A DNA stretch of 39,083 nt from an uncultured bacterium (lineage in GTDB: Bacteria; Planctomycetota; Phycisphaerae; Phycisphaerales; SM1A02): contig CAIXJC010000049.1 of NCBI GenBank assembly GCA_903919715.1, positions 1-39,083 on the forward strand, given 5' to 3'. This document shows positions 26,952 to 36,042 of this stretch, in pieces. The translations under genes were made by a program, and so were the position numbers. Positions within the stretch are counted from its first letter, which is position 1, and the number at the start of each line of letters is the position of its first letter. The notes under the pieces were generated by a model. That model saw only the letters and a list, made by a program, of their open reading frames with translations. It had not been told where the DNA came from and searched no databases.

Positions 26952-28045
26952 ACAGAAATCCTACTTCGTTCACTCGCAGCGAGCGATTGATTGAGCATGC
27001 GCGCAGCGTGAAGCACATCTGTCACCGAAATTCGATCGATCGCACAGAGCGCCGAGTGATCATCTGCAATTTGGTCACTCGTTAAGAATGGTTCGGAGAT
27101 GAGTCGTCGTTCCTGTGAATAATTGAGTGGCGTCCACCGGCAATCCGTCGGGCCGAAGAGTGCGATCGTTGGTGTATCAAGGGCGGCTGCAATATGGCGC
27201 GGCCCCGTATCGTTGGTGATCAGTAATGCTGTTCGCTCGAGAATCGCTTTGAGCGATCCCAACATCACGCCTCGTGCGCAGAGGTCAATTCCCCCTGATT
27301 TCTCTGCGATTTCACGGCAAAGCGCGGCTTCTGCTGGGCCGCCTGTTACGGCGATTGGCCGCGGTGGATCTCCTGCGGGACGCGTCAAAGACAATGATCG
27401 GGCGGCGCGAACGAAGTGTTGAGCGGGCCAACGTTTGTCTTCTCGGTTCGCACCTGGATTCAGCAGGATCAAGTCGCGTGGCGCATCGGTTCTCTTCGCA
27501 GAGAGTTCGGGCAGAAGTTGCTGCGCAGCGATGCGATCTTGTTCGGTGATGCGTAATTCGATGTGTTGATCGACGAGTGGAACTCCGGTCCACCAACTTG
27601 CCAATGACGCATAGGCCGCAGCAGCGCTTTGAACTCCCTGGTCTTGAGTAAAGCGGTGAGTGAGAAGCCACCCGCGTCCGTCTCGGTCGACGCCAGCGCG
27701 ATTTGGAATCCCAGCAACTCGTGCAAACGCTGCGCTTCGAAATGAATTTGGAAGAAGGAGCACGGCGTCATAACGATTGGCGCGAAGGCATCGAAGTTCA
27801 CCGATCACTTTTCGGCCGCGCATAGAACCTGGTTGAAAGGAGTGGATCCACGGAAGGCCATCCATCAATGGGCGCAGGTTCGCACGTCCAAAGACCTCGA
27901 TGCGCGCTTGAGGTCGCTGTTGCGCAAGATGGCGCAGCACTGGAGTTGCCATGCACGCATCGCCAACCCATGAAGGCAAGATCACGAGGATTTTGCCTGC
28001 ATTCGGTGCAAGAAGCGTCTGGGTGATGTTGGCGGGCACGGTCAT
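26948..28045 (-). CDS. Family 9 glycosyltransferase, LPS heptosyltransferase-like
   Basis: A 365-residue glycosyltransferase of the ADP-heptose family (WaaC/WaaF-like). The N-terminal VILPSWVGDACMATPVLRHL, the middle LLNPGANREDKRWPAQHF and the nucleotide-sugar site LITNDTGPRHIAAALDTPTIALFGPTD are characteristic. Such enzymes add heptose to the lipid A-core on the cytoplasmic face. The 4-base overlap with an upstream GmhB-like phosphatase gene, which makes the ADP-heptose precursor, supports heptose transfer, although the exact acceptor is unknown. Together they point to an LPS-bearing outer membrane. Confidence 0.9.
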   Translation of the reverse strand: MTVPANITQTLLAPNAGKILVILPSWVGDACMATPVLRHLAQQRPQARIEVFGRANLRPLMDGLPWIHSFQPGSMRGRKVIGELRCLRANRYDAVLLLPNSFRSAAFARVAGIPNRAGVDRDGRGWLLTHRFTQDQGVQSAAAAYASLASWWTGVPLVDQHIELRITEQDRIAAQQLLPELSAKRTDAPRDLILLNPGANREDKRWPAQHFVRAARSLSLTRPAGDPPRPIAVTGGPAEAALCREIAEKSGGIDLCARGVMLGSLKAILERTALLITNDTGPRHIAAALDTPTIALFGPTDCRWTPLNYSQERRLISEPFLTSDQIADDHSALCAIDRISVTDVLHAARMLNQSLAASERSRISV

Positions 28046-28902
28046 CCGTTGGCCCAGAGCGGTGGCGTACCGCGTGATTGCGCCCAGTGATTCGTGTTCC
28101 TGCGCAATTCGGCGGCAAATCCAAGTGCGACGATCTCACTGCCAACGACTTCCACCTCGACACCTGATTCATTCACGATCAATCGTGCAAGGCGAACTCC
28201 TTCGCGCTCAGCGAGCGCATGAGCAGCAGCTTGAATCATCTCCCTCGTTTGCGCATCGTCGAGTCGTCCGAGTGCTGCAATCATTCTCGTTGAACTCGTC
28301 GGTGTCCAGATTGGCGCGCCATCGCGCCCGTCCATTCGCAGGATGCGATGGCTCGCATGCAGCAAGTCTGCTTCGATGAAATCTGCGGAACTGGTTGCGC
28401 GAATTTCGGCATCGATCCGCGATGGTGAAGCGATCAGAATTGTGCGGCATCCAGCGGATCGGCCTGCATCAACATCACGTTCTTGATCTCCGATCATCCA
28501 ACTCTTGCTGCGATCGATCTTCAATTCATCCGCGGCCGCAATCAACATGCCAGGCGCTGGTTTGCGCCATGGATGATCGCCGCGATACGCATCGACACTC
28601 GCATTGGGATGAAATGGGCAGTAGAGCCACTTATCGATCAGTGGTTCGGGTCTCGTCCACTCCGCCTCACGGGTCAGCAACTCGGCGCAGCGTGCATGGA
28701 CTGCTTCGACATCGTTTTCGCTATACAAGCCCCGTGCGACCCCGCCTTGATTCGTGACGACCACTAGTGAGTATCCAGCCTCGCGCAGCGCACGGATTCC
28801 CCATGCGGCACCTGGCAAAATTCGGACGAGTGCTGGATCGCCCAAGTCGCCGTCGTTTGCCAGAATCGTATTGTCGCGATCAAGAAAAACTCCGCTCTTC
28901 AC
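28042..28902 (-). CDS. GmhB/HisB-like HAD phosphatase with C-terminal extension
   Basis: A 286-residue HAD-IIIA phosphatase. Motif I FLDRDNTIL is at residues 6-14, motif II VVVTNQGGVARG near 48-59, and motif IV IGDQERDVDAG near 138. This resembles D-glycero-D-manno-heptose-1,7-bisphosphate phosphatase (GmhB). In the zinc loop E. coli GmhB has CPHHP and CDC; here these read CPFHP and HPW, so most zinc ligands are gone. The last 95 residues or so form an extra domain (LRMDGRDGAPIW, HALAEREGVRLARLIVN) not found in GmhB. It overlaps the glycosyltransferase gene by 4 bases and follows pfkA by 33. Heptose phosphatase activity is likely but not certain. Confidence 0.8.
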   Translation of the reverse strand: MKSGVFLDRDNTILANDGDLGDPALVRILPGAAWGIRALREAGYSLVVVTNQGGVARGLYSENDVEAVHARCAELLTREAEWTRPEPLIDKWLYCPFHPNASVDAYRGDHPWRKPAPGMLIAAADELKIDRSKSWMIGDQERDVDAGRSAGCRTILIASPSRIDAEIRATSSADFIEADLLHASHRILRMDGRDGAPIWTPTSSTRMIAALGRLDDAQTREMIQAAAHALAEREGVRLARLIVNESGVEVEVVGSEIVALGFAAELRRNTNHWAQSRGTPPLWANG

Positions 28903-28935
28903 CGCCGAAGGCTAGCGCAGGATCGACTGCGTGCG

Positions 28936-30108
28936 TCAGATCACCGAAGAAGGTCCGACTCCGCCCCGCGTATGTCCAACTCGATCACCAAATGATGTCC
29001 CCAGTGCGCGCGCTGCAGTGATTAGTGCGTGATTCGTTGGAACGAGGCGCTGTCGACCGGCGGAGATCAAAAGATCGACATCACTAAACACGTTGTTTTC
29101 ACGCACAACTAAGCGCCCCGTGGCGCCTTCCATCAAAATGGAGACAGCGTGATAGCCAAAATTCGTGGCAAGGATTCGGTCAGCTGCGATGGGCATTCCT
29201 CCACGCAGAATGTGCCCAAGGGACGTCATGCGAACCTCGGCCTTTGTTCGTGCGCCAATCGTGTCCGCAACTCGCTGACCGATACCACCAAGCCGAATTG
29301 GATCTGGGCTGGTTCGATCGATCCGAGCCACGCTTTGCCCTCCGCCGACGGGCTTTGCACCTTCGGCGACAACGACGATCGCGAATCCTGGTCCGCTGCT
29401 CATACGCTGCGCGATGTACTCCGCGATGGCGTCTTCTTCATATGGAATTTCAGGAATCAGGATCACATCAGATCCGCTCGCAACGCCCGAAGTCAATGCG
29501 ATCCATCCAGCATTCCGTCCCATCACTTCGCAAACCATGACTCTGTGATGACTGTCCGCTGTTGAATGCAGTCGATCCAGTGCTTCGGTTGCCGTTGCAA
29601 CGGCTGTCAGGAATCCAAAGGTGATTTCGGTTCCAAAGAGATCGTTATCAATCGTCTTTGGAATACCGATGACATTGATGCCAGCCTCGACGAGTGGCGC
29701 CGCGCAACTCATCGTGCCGTCTCCGCCGATGACGATGAGTGCATCGATCTTGTTTTTATGAATCGTTTCGATGCATGTTGGTGTGACATCAGAAAAGATT
29801 GGACTTCCGTCGGCGGCCGTCGAGGTGCAATACCGCCTTGGATTGCAACGATTGTTGCTCCCCAAGATGGTGCCGCCTCTGGTCAGGATTCCAGATACGT
29901 CTCGGAATGAGAGTGGGCGAAGGCGATTCTCGATCAGGCCTTGAAAGCCGTCTTCAATGCCAAAGACTTCGATGCCGAATTGCAGCATCGCTGTTTTTGC
30001 AACGACACGGATAACAGCATTTAATCCAGGGCAATCGCCTCCGCCAGTCAGAATGCCGATGCGACGAATGGAGTCTGGGCTCATGGGAAGCGTGAAACTG
30101 TAGTTCAT
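28936..30108 (-). CDS. 6-phosphofructokinase, PfkA family (group III-like)
   Basis: A 390-residue phosphofructokinase phosphorylating fructose-6-phosphate. Landmarks are GILTGGGDCPGLNAVIR near residue 18, IGGDGTMSCA near 126, IPKTIDNDLFGTEITFG near 149, VMGRNAGWIAL and LGHILRGG. The GGDG form is that of ATP-dependent enzymes, whereas Lys in PKTIDND is found in pyrophosphate-using and group III enzymes. The combination usually means ATP but the phosphate donor should not be assumed. A second ATG (30084) would shorten it by 8 residues. It leads the minus-strand run to 24205 and is divergent from the aminotransferase. Confidence 0.93.
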   Translation of the reverse strand: MNYSFTLPMSPDSIRRIGILTGGGDCPGLNAVIRVVAKTAMLQFGIEVFGIEDGFQGLIENRLRPLSFRDVSGILTRGGTILGSNNRCNPRRYCTSTAADGSPIFSDVTPTCIETIHKNKIDALIVIGGDGTMSCAAPLVEAGINVIGIPKTIDNDLFGTEITFGFLTAVATATEALDRLHSTADSHHRVMVCEVMGRNAGWIALTSGVASGSDVILIPEIPYEEDAIAEYIAQRMSSGPGFAIVVVAEGAKPVGGGQSVARIDRTSPDPIRLGGIGQRVADTIGARTKAEVRMTSLGHILRGGMPIAADRILATNFGYHAVSILMEGATGRLVVRENNVFSDVDLLISAGRQRLVPTNHALITAARALGTSFGDRVGHTRGGVGPSSVI

Positions 30109-30143
30109 TCAAGTCCGCCGTGTTGATTCGCTATTCTTGGCGA

Positions 30144-31400
30144 ATGCACATTTCTAGCCGCATCGCCGAAATGAAGGAATCCGCAACACTTGCCGTTGGA
30201 GCACGCACGGCTGCGTTGAAGGCACAAGGTGTCGACGTAGTCGGATTCGCGATGGGCGAACCTGACTTCGATACACCCACTTCGATCAAGCGTGCTGCGA
30301 TCAAGGCGCTCGAAGCGGGGATGACGAAGTATGCGCCGACTGCGGGCGACAAGCCGACGCGCGAAGCAATCGCTCGCAAACTGCGAGAAGAAAACGGCAT
30401 TCAGTGTCGTGGGGAAGACGTGACAATAACCGTCGGCGCGAAGCATGCGGTGTATATGGCACTGCAGACGATGATCGAACCAGGACGCGGCGACGAAGTC
30501 CTTTTGCCAACACCAGCGTGGGTGAGTTACCGCCCGCTGATCGAGCTTGCTGGCGGAGTCTGCGTCGAAGTAGCAGGGACTATTGAACATGGCTTTCGAG
30601 TATCTGCTGATCAGATCGCTCGTGCTATCACGCCGCGCACGGTTGGAATTTTACTGAATTCGCCGAGTAATCCATGCGGGATCGTTTATCCCCCAGCGGA
30701 ACTCCGCGCCATCGTCGATGTGATTGCGCTTCATCCAAAGATCGCGATTATCTCGGATGAGATTTATGAGAAGCTGATCTTTCCAGAGATTGCACCTGGA
30801 ATTTCCCATTGGTCACCTGGAAGCGACCCGCGCGTTGCCGATCGCACGGTGACGATCAATGGAATGAGCAAGGCCTACGCGATGACAGGATGGCGAATCG
30901 GATACATGTGCGCGCCAAGCGGGCAAGGGCAATTCATGCGCGAGGTGATCAAACTTCAGGGGCAGATGACGAATTCGATCGCAAGTTTCTTTCTTCCCGC
31001 AATCATCGAAGCACTCTCGCCCGCAACGGTTCCTGAGGTTGAGTCGATGCGCGCTGCATTCGCGGCACGGGCTAAATTGATCCATCGTTTGCTGACTGCG
31101 ATTCCAGGTTTTCAGACTGTTCAACCCACGGGAGCGTTTTATTCATTTCCAAATATTGGCGCATTGCTAGGGAAAAAATCGCCAGGTGGAAGGATCATCG
31201 ATTCGGCACAAGCATTTTCCGAGGCACTTCTCGCAGAGGCACATGTTGCGGTCGTTCCGGGCGAAGACTTTGGCGAATGCGCTCGAGAACATATTCGTTT
31301 TTCATTCGCATGTTCCGAAGCACAGATTGAAAAAGGGATCGCTCGCGTTGATGCGTTTGTTCGTTCGCTGGTTCAAGTCGAAGCAACGAGTCGAGTTTAA
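30144..31400 (+). CDS. Class I PLP-dependent aminotransferase (aspartate-type)
   Basis: A 418-residue aminotransferase of the AspC/AspB-like Ib subgroup. The PLP lysine is K243 in [17 protein letters not shown]. Other features are [49 protein letters not shown] and the C-terminal arginine segment [11 protein letters not shown]. This group usually moves the amino group between aspartate and 2-oxoglutarate, and some members use prephenate or other substrates. The start at 30144 ([13 protein letters not shown]) is preferred over 30120 as it gives family length and leaves room for a promoter opposite pfkA. Its last 4 bases overlap nuoB, which is convergent. Confidence 0.93.
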   Translation: MHISSRIAEMKESATLAVGARTAALKAQGVDVVGFAMGEPDFDTPTSIKRAAIKALEAGMTKYAPTAGDKPTREAIARKLREENGIQCRGEDVTITVGAKHAVYMALQTMIEPGRGDEVLLPTPAWVSYRPLIELAGGVCVEVAGTIEHGFRVSADQIARAITPRTVGILLNSPSNPCGIVYPPAELRAIVDVIALHPKIAIISDEIYEKLIFPEIAPGISHWSPGSDPRVADRTVTINGMSKAYAMTGWRIGYMCAPSGQGQFMREVIKLQGQMTNSIASFFLPAIIEALSPATVPEVESMRAAFAARAKLIHRLLTAIPGFQTVQPTGAFYSFPNIGALLGKKSPGGRIIDSAQAFSEALLAEAHVAVVPGEDFGECAREHIRFSFACSEAQIEKGIARVDAFVRSLVQVEATSRV

Positions 31401-31966
31401 GTCGCACCGATTGTGACTGGAAGCGGTTGACTCTTCGGTTCGTAGTTTGGATTCAGTGCGATATTCAACGCACGTCGATGTCCCGATGGATCACGCGGAA
31501 TATTTTCTTGGTCGATGATGCGCTGAATCGCCATGATGCCTTCGATGAGCATTTCTGGGCGTGGCGGACATCCTGGAACGTAGACATCGACCGGAATAAA
31601 TTGATCGATGCCTTGCACGACTGCATAGGTATCGAACACGCCACCAGTTGATGCGCACGCGCCCATAGAAATGACCCACTTCGGTTCGGCCATCTGTGCA
31701 TAGATTCGGTGGAGAACAGGAAGCGTTTTTACGCTGACTCGTCCTGCGACGATCAACAGATCTGATTGGCGCGGCGAGAAGCGCATCACTTCTGCTCCAA
31801 ATCTTGCGAGGTCGAATCGCGAGCATGCGGTCGCCATCAATTCGATTCCGCAACATGCCGTCGCAAAGGGCATCGGCCAAACGCTTGATCTGCGCGCCCA
31901 GTTGACGACGCGATTGAGGTTGGTCGTTAGAACACTATCGGTTGGTAAAACTGATTCAATACCCAT
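31397..31966 (-). CDS. nuoB: NADH-quinone oxidoreductase subunit B
   Basis: A 189-residue complex I subunit holding the terminal N2 [4Fe-4S] cluster next to the quinone site. Ligands are the tandem C38-C39 ([12 protein letters not shown]), C104 ([10 protein letters not shown]) and C133 ([10 protein letters not shown]). The central motif [12 protein letters not shown] is intact. It lies alone: nuoA, nuoC and nuoD are not adjacent. Upstream on the same strand, 34 bases away, is a small lipoprotein in a run with STAS and YihY-like genes, so nuoB may be co-transcribed with envelope genes. Downstream it overlaps the convergent aminotransferase by 4 bases. Confidence 0.97.
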   Translation of the reverse strand: MGIESVLPTDSVLTTNLNRVVNWARRSSVWPMPFATACCGIELMATACSRFDLARFGAEVMRFSPRQSDLLIVAGRVSVKTLPVLHRIYAQMAEPKWVISMGACASTGGVFDTYAVVQGIDQFIPVDVYVPGCPPRPEMLIEGIMAIQRIIDQENIPRDPSGHRRALNIALNPNYEPKSQPLPVTIGAT

Positions 31967-32000
31967 AGATCTTCAGTCTAGTCCCCATGCCGCTGGAAGG

Positions 32001-32243
32001 CTACTGCGAGAGTAGTTGCTTTTTTTTGCGGTAATAGGTCGCTGGGTCTTGTCCCTTGGGAACTGGGCCCCACATCAACTCATCAAGTGCGCCTGGTTTC
32101 TCGTTGAAATCAGGGGAGTTGACTTTGGTCGTCTGTCCGGCCGTTTTGACGCTGACCACTTTTTCGTAACAACTCGTCATGCTGATAATGCATACTCCAA
32201 CAGAGAGACCAAGACATTGAAAGCGCAGTCGAGAGCGCGTCAA
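32001..32243 (-). CDS. Small TTG-started lipoprotein
   Basis: An 80-residue predicted lipoprotein, family unknown. The start is TTG, overlapping the stop of the STAS gene as TTGA, which indicates translational coupling. The product begins MTRSRLRFQCLGLSVGV and has a basic start, a hydrophobic stretch and an MTSC lipobox with the lipidated Cys at 25. The mature 56 residues (GALDELMWGPVPKGQDPATYYRKKKQLLSQ at the end, quoted here only by its motif LMWGPVPKG) are polar. A longer frame to 32453 runs through the STAS gene and is rejected. The context suggests an envelope role next to YihY. Confidence 0.65.
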   Translation of the reverse strand: MTRSRLRFQCLGLSVGVCIISMTSCYEKVVSVKTAGQTTKVNSPDFNEKPGALDELMWGPVPKGQDPATYYRKKKQLLSQ

Positions 32244-32617
32244 TGCAGGAGCCGCTCGAGTTCGATGGCAGACGAAGTGATCGTAAAGAGGCGATCGACG
32301 CGCATCATTCGAAAGAGATCTGCGAGTTGGATATTCATTCCGGCAAGAATCGGCCGTAGTCCAGCATCGACTGCACGATTTCGAATGTCCACGCAAAGCC
32401 CAAGCCCCATGCTCGACAGCGAGACAGTTCTGGAGAGATCGATCACCAAGCACTTTCCCTTTGTCGCAGTCAAGATCGCTTGTGAAACTTCTCCTGTAAC
32501 GATCGCTGCTTCACGTGGTCCAATTGCAACAGCATCCAATCGAACAATGGTGTGCTTGTTCTTGGCACTGATGGTGACGAATTTCGCCGCAGATGATCCA
32601 GTGGTTCCTTGGGTCAT
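32240..32617 (-). CDS. STAS-domain protein (anti-sigma factor antagonist-like)
   Basis: A 125-residue single STAS domain. The fold is shown by TIVRLDAVAIGPREA, CLVIDLSRTVSLSSMGLGLCVDIRN and LRPILAGMNIQLADLFRMMRVDRLF. In SpoIIAA-type antagonists a Ser just before Gly-Leu-Gly is phosphorylated by a partner kinase; here S68/S69 are placed similarly, with one extra residue before the GLG. No kinase or sigma factor gene is adjacent. It overlaps YihY upstream by 4 bases and the small lipoprotein downstream by 4 bases, so all three are translated together. Role in signalling is inferred. Confidence 0.82.
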   Translation of the reverse strand: MTQGTTGSSAAKFVTISAKNKHTIVRLDAVAIGPREAAIVTGEVSQAILTATKGKCLVIDLSRTVSLSSMGLGLCVDIRNRAVDAGLRPILAGMNIQLADLFRMMRVDRLFTITSSAIELERLLH

Positions 32618-33918
32618 GAAGTACTACCACTCAATTCTGCTTTGGAAATGTCATTTTTGCAAGTGCTAGAAGCCGCAAATGTGCGATTTCCGACAGATTC
32701 AAGTTGAACCGTCCGAAGGGTATCGACGAAATCGCCGTTCCCGCTCCCTCGGTCAATGGATGCCACTCGGAATCCAACGCGAAGAGCCTCGGCGACGGTG
32801 ATATTTTCGAGTGGACGGGCTGGGAGGATTACTCCGTTTTCTCGAACATAAATGACGAGATTCGCCTCGGCGAAGAGCTCAGTGAGCCGGGTCGCAGTCG
32901 AGAGGTCTAGTTTCAGGGTATCGCTCATTGCTGCGACATCCGCCGTTGCGCCTGCGCGATATCGATCACAGATCCATTCCATCGCACTCACGGCAATCGC
33001 TGGTTCGAAGGTGCTTGATTGATGGCTCAGAATGCTGCGAATGCGTTCGTGACTGATGAGCGCATGGAAGAGCGATGTGACTTGCAATCCAAAGAGGACG
33101 ATCATCCACATTGCATAGACCCAGAACATGAAAATCGGAATGAGTCCAAGCGAGCCGTACAACTTGTTTGTGGTGAAGGCTTTGTCCATGTAAATGCCAA
33201 GAAATCGGCGCCCTAACTCCAATCCAATCGCACCGACGAGAGCGCCAGCCACGATTGTTTTCCAGCCCATTCGCACGGTGGGAATAACGGCGTATGCCAA
33301 GAAGAGCAGGGCAAAGAGCAGGCAGAAACCCAAGACGGGTCGAACGATCAGATATCCCTTTGGGAAAGAAGTCTGCCCGTTGACAAAGTCGTGCAATTCA
33401 TTGTCGAGCAAAGGCAACATGGCCAAGAGGATCGGCCCGAGCGTCAGCATGGACCAATAGACGAGGATTCGTCGGTGCCATGGTCTGGAGTTTGGTGCGC
33501 GGCACACAACGTTGAATGTGTTTTCGATCGCCACGATCAGCCAAATTGCCGAAAAAATAACGACGATGACGCCAACCAATCCAAGAGCTGAAAGATCAAT
33601 GGTTCCTGAGAATCGAACAAGTTCTTCTATCCAGCCACTAAGCTGCTGTTTTTGGGCAGCTTCTTGTCCTTGTGCGACGACATTGATTCCGATTTCGTTC
33701 AGCCCCATCATGTCCGCAAGTGACTGGACAAGCTTGGGAAATCGATCGCCCGCAAGAGAGCGCGTGACGAGCGTGGCGACAAAGATGACTGGAACGAGCG
33801 CGAAAAGTGTTCGAAAAGAGAGGGCGGCAGCCATATCGGGCGCCCGAACTTCTCCTAGATGCTGAATGCAGTATCGAGCAATCTCAATCCCGCGGCCGGA
33901 TTTTTTTAGGACATCCAC
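32614..33918 (-). CDS. YihY/BrkB-family membrane protein
   Basis: A 434-residue inner-membrane protein of the YihY/BrkB family, once called RNase BN. About six hydrophobic segments are visible, including LSFRTLFALVPVIFVATLV, LGLVGVIVVIFSAIWLIVA, LVYWSMLTLGPILLAMLPL, FCLLFALLFLAYAVIP and IPIFMFWVYAMWMIVLFGLQ. A cytoplasmic C-terminal region of about 150 residues carries a winged-helix-like segment (MSDTLKLDLSTATRLTELF). Transport function is suspected but unproven in the family. It starts 9 bases after the 690-residue repeat protein and overlaps the STAS gene by 4 bases. Confidence 0.88.
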   Translation of the reverse strand: MDVLKKSGRGIEIARYCIQHLGEVRAPDMAAALSFRTLFALVPVIFVATLVTRSLAGDRFPKLVQSLADMMGLNEIGINVVAQGQEAAQKQQLSGWIEELVRFSGTIDLSALGLVGVIVVIFSAIWLIVAIENTFNVVCRAPNSRPWHRRILVYWSMLTLGPILLAMLPLLDNELHDFVNGQTSFPKGYLIVRPVLGFCLLFALLFLAYAVIPTVRMGWKTIVAGALVGAIGLELGRRFLGIYMDKAFTTNKLYGSLGLIPIFMFWVYAMWMIVLFGLQVTSLFHALISHERIRSILSHQSSTFEPAIAVSAMEWICDRYRAGATADVAAMSDTLKLDLSTATRLTELFAEANLVIYVRENGVILPARPLENITVAEALRVGFRVASIDRGSGNGDFVDTLRTVQLESVGNRTFAASSTCKNDISKAELSGSTS

Positions 33919-33927
33919 GCCCCAAGT

Positions 33928-36000
33928 CTATCGAATTGGTACGCCAGAACTTCGTTGCGGCAGATCAATCATTAATCCAAAGAGCGGGGCGGAAGCGGGG
34001 GTATCGCTGGCAGGCGGTGGACCAGTCACCGTGACGCCGCCGCGGGTTCGCTTCGAAGAGAAAAAATCATCGCCATTTCCGCTGTCGATAAGCACACTAA
34101 AGGAGCGCGCTTTAGTGTCAGTGAAGTGGTACGCATTGTCGCCCGACTCGCCCTGTACGAATGGTCCCAGTCCGACGTAGTGATCAGAGCCGTCGAGGTC
34201 GCAGAGCATCGCAATTGCTTGTTCTGCCGCAGATCCCTGGGAAAGCGCATTGCCGTGATACGTGTCATCTCCTGCTCCGTCGAGAAGCAGAGAGACGGAA
34301 GTGTCCCACGCTGCACCTTGCGCTGCGCTGATCATTGACCAGTAGACATCGTCGCCCGCAAGGTCGATGAGAACTCCAGCCGCTTGGTGCGCAGTAAATC
34401 CTTGTGCGTAGTGATAGCCTCGATAGAGGTCGTTTCCGCTTTCATCCATCAACATGCCGAATCCATAAAAATATCCGCCACCTTGGGAAAATTCGCCAGA
34501 TTCATATCGGTCATCGCCGCCGAAATCTGCGAGTAGCCCAACGCCTCCAGCGGCGAGTCGACGTGCACCGAAACCGATTCCTTGGCTCATGGCGTATGAG
34601 ATGGTGGGAACGTTGTCGACGCTCGGCGTTACCCCATCAACTCGGAACAAATCATTGCCTTGCATATCGACAAGTGCTCCAACTCCCAAGGGTCCGCCGA
34701 TTCCTTGCGAATAAACCGAGCTTTGGTACTCATCACTTCCCGATTGATCGAAGACGAATCCAGCGCCGAATATTCCAGCACCGAGGCTCCATGCGCCTGT
34801 ACGGTATCGATCGTTTCCAGCGCAATCGATGAGAATGCCGACGCCAAATATCCCAGCACCGCACGAGAAAAACGGCCCAGAATATTGATCATCGCCCGCG
34901 AGATCTTCGATCAGTGACAACCCAAATAATCCTGCTGCAGGTCCCTGTTGATCGCCACCTTTGTATTGGTCATTTCCCGCGAGGTCGATGATCGCTTGAT
35001 TTCCAGTGCGAAGAGTCGTCCATGTATATGTGTCATCGCCGCCGGGTTCGAAGACCGCTGCGATCTGCGACATGTCATAGGTGTTGTTTGCTAGCGATCC
35101 AACGACGACCCATCCCACGCCGTTCACATTTTCGGCACCCAGAATCGCACCAGTGATGGCCGCCGCAAGTTCTACGGGAAGGGTTTCGATGGACTGTGAC
35201 TTCCAGTCAACGTTGACGCCAAAGTCCACGTCGATATGTGTGAGTGAAGATGCGACCGAACGCATCACTCCGTGTTCGCTGGTGTCCATTGCGCGACGCG
35301 ATCGAGTTGCGAAGTCTGCGAACCGTTGCGCTGTCTTCGCGTCGGGGCTGACTTCCGCGATCAACATTCGCAGAAAGTCGAAGCACTCGGTGGGCGAAGG
35401 TCGGTCTTCGATCGATGCTGCAAATTTCACTCGAGGTTCGTTGAGTAGAAAATCCATTGCAAATATCGCCGTCTGCGCATCAGTCACAGGAAGGCTCCCT
35501 TGGTACTGCCCAAGTCCATCAATTGGTGCGCCAAAGCTCATGCAGACAAATTCTGCCGCCGCACGCTGTGGAGAAATGCGCTGGCCTCGCGCTGATGCCG
35601 TTGACAAGCTCAGAATTGGCGCGGCGGTCGCTGCGGAGATATTGGCGAGTTCGAACGGGTGTTCGATTGTTCGTTTCATTGGATCGACCATCTGTGCGCC
35701 GGGAGCATGGGCGCAGTGTTGAGCGATCGCTGCAATCACCAAGTTGAATGGCGCTCGCAGTTGATATGTGTCGATGAGCGGCCCGAGCGTCGTGGCGCTG
35801 GGCGAGGGATCAAGCAGCAGCGTGGCTTGTTCGCACGTTGCAATGAAGGGGGAAAGCGGTACTGGGGCAGGTGGCGTCAATATCTTCGATTGCTGTGGAC
35901 TTTGCGCAAGGACTTGTGAGAGTGAATATGCGGTAACGAAAGCGACCATGCCAACGAAGGCGAGCATGGTCGGCGGAAGTCGATTGGAATATTTCTCCAC
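33928..36000 (-). CDS. Exported protein with GDD/GND beta repeats, function unknown
   Basis: A 690-residue protein with an N-terminal signal or anchor (MLAFVGMVAFVTAYSLSQVLA). Residues to about 310 have no recognised domain. From about 310 to 640 there are roughly ten units of about 30 residues, each built as L-x-D-x-x-G-[DN]-D-x-[YF] followed by a Gly-rich turn (for example LAGNDQYKGGD, LAGDDQYSGPF, CAGNDRYRTG, QSGSDEYQS, GAGDDTYHGN). The pattern suggests a beta-helix or beta-solenoid, with acidic turns that might bind calcium. It leads the run YihY / STAS / lipoprotein / nuoB and is divergent from the pseudouridine synthase. I do not recognise a named family. Confidence 0.8.
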   Translation of the reverse strand: MEKYSNRLPPTMLAFVGMVAFVTAYSLSQVLAQSPQQSKILTPPAPVPLSPFIATCEQATLLLDPSPSATTLGPLIDTYQLRAPFNLVIAAIAQHCAHAPGAQMVDPMKRTIEHPFELANISAATAAPILSLSTASARGQRISPQRAAAEFVCMSFGAPIDGLGQYQGSLPVTDAQTAIFAMDFLLNEPRVKFAASIEDRPSPTECFDFLRMLIAEVSPDAKTAQRFADFATRSRRAMDTSEHGVMRSVASSLTHIDVDFGVNVDWKSQSIETLPVELAAAITGAILGAENVNGVGWVVVGSLANNTYDMSQIAAVFEPGGDDTYTWTTLRTGNQAIIDLAGNDQYKGGDQQGPAAGLFGLSLIEDLAGDDQYSGPFFSCGAGIFGVGILIDCAGNDRYRTGAWSLGAGIFGAGFVFDQSGSDEYQSSVYSQGIGGPLGVGALVDMQGNDLFRVDGVTPSVDNVPTISYAMSQGIGFGARRLAAGGVGLLADFGGDDRYESGEFSQGGGYFYGFGMLMDESGNDLYRGYHYAQGFTAHQAAGVLIDLAGDDVYWSMISAAQGAAWDTSVSLLLDGAGDDTYHGNALSQGSAAEQAIAMLCDLDGSDHYVGLGPFVQGESGDNAYHFTDTKARSFSVLIDSGNGDDFFSSKRTRGGVTVTGPPPASDTPASAPLFGLMIDLPQRSSGVPIR

Positions 36001-36042
36001 GTCTCAAGCATAGTTTGTCTGGAAAACCGCTACCTTGTGGTG

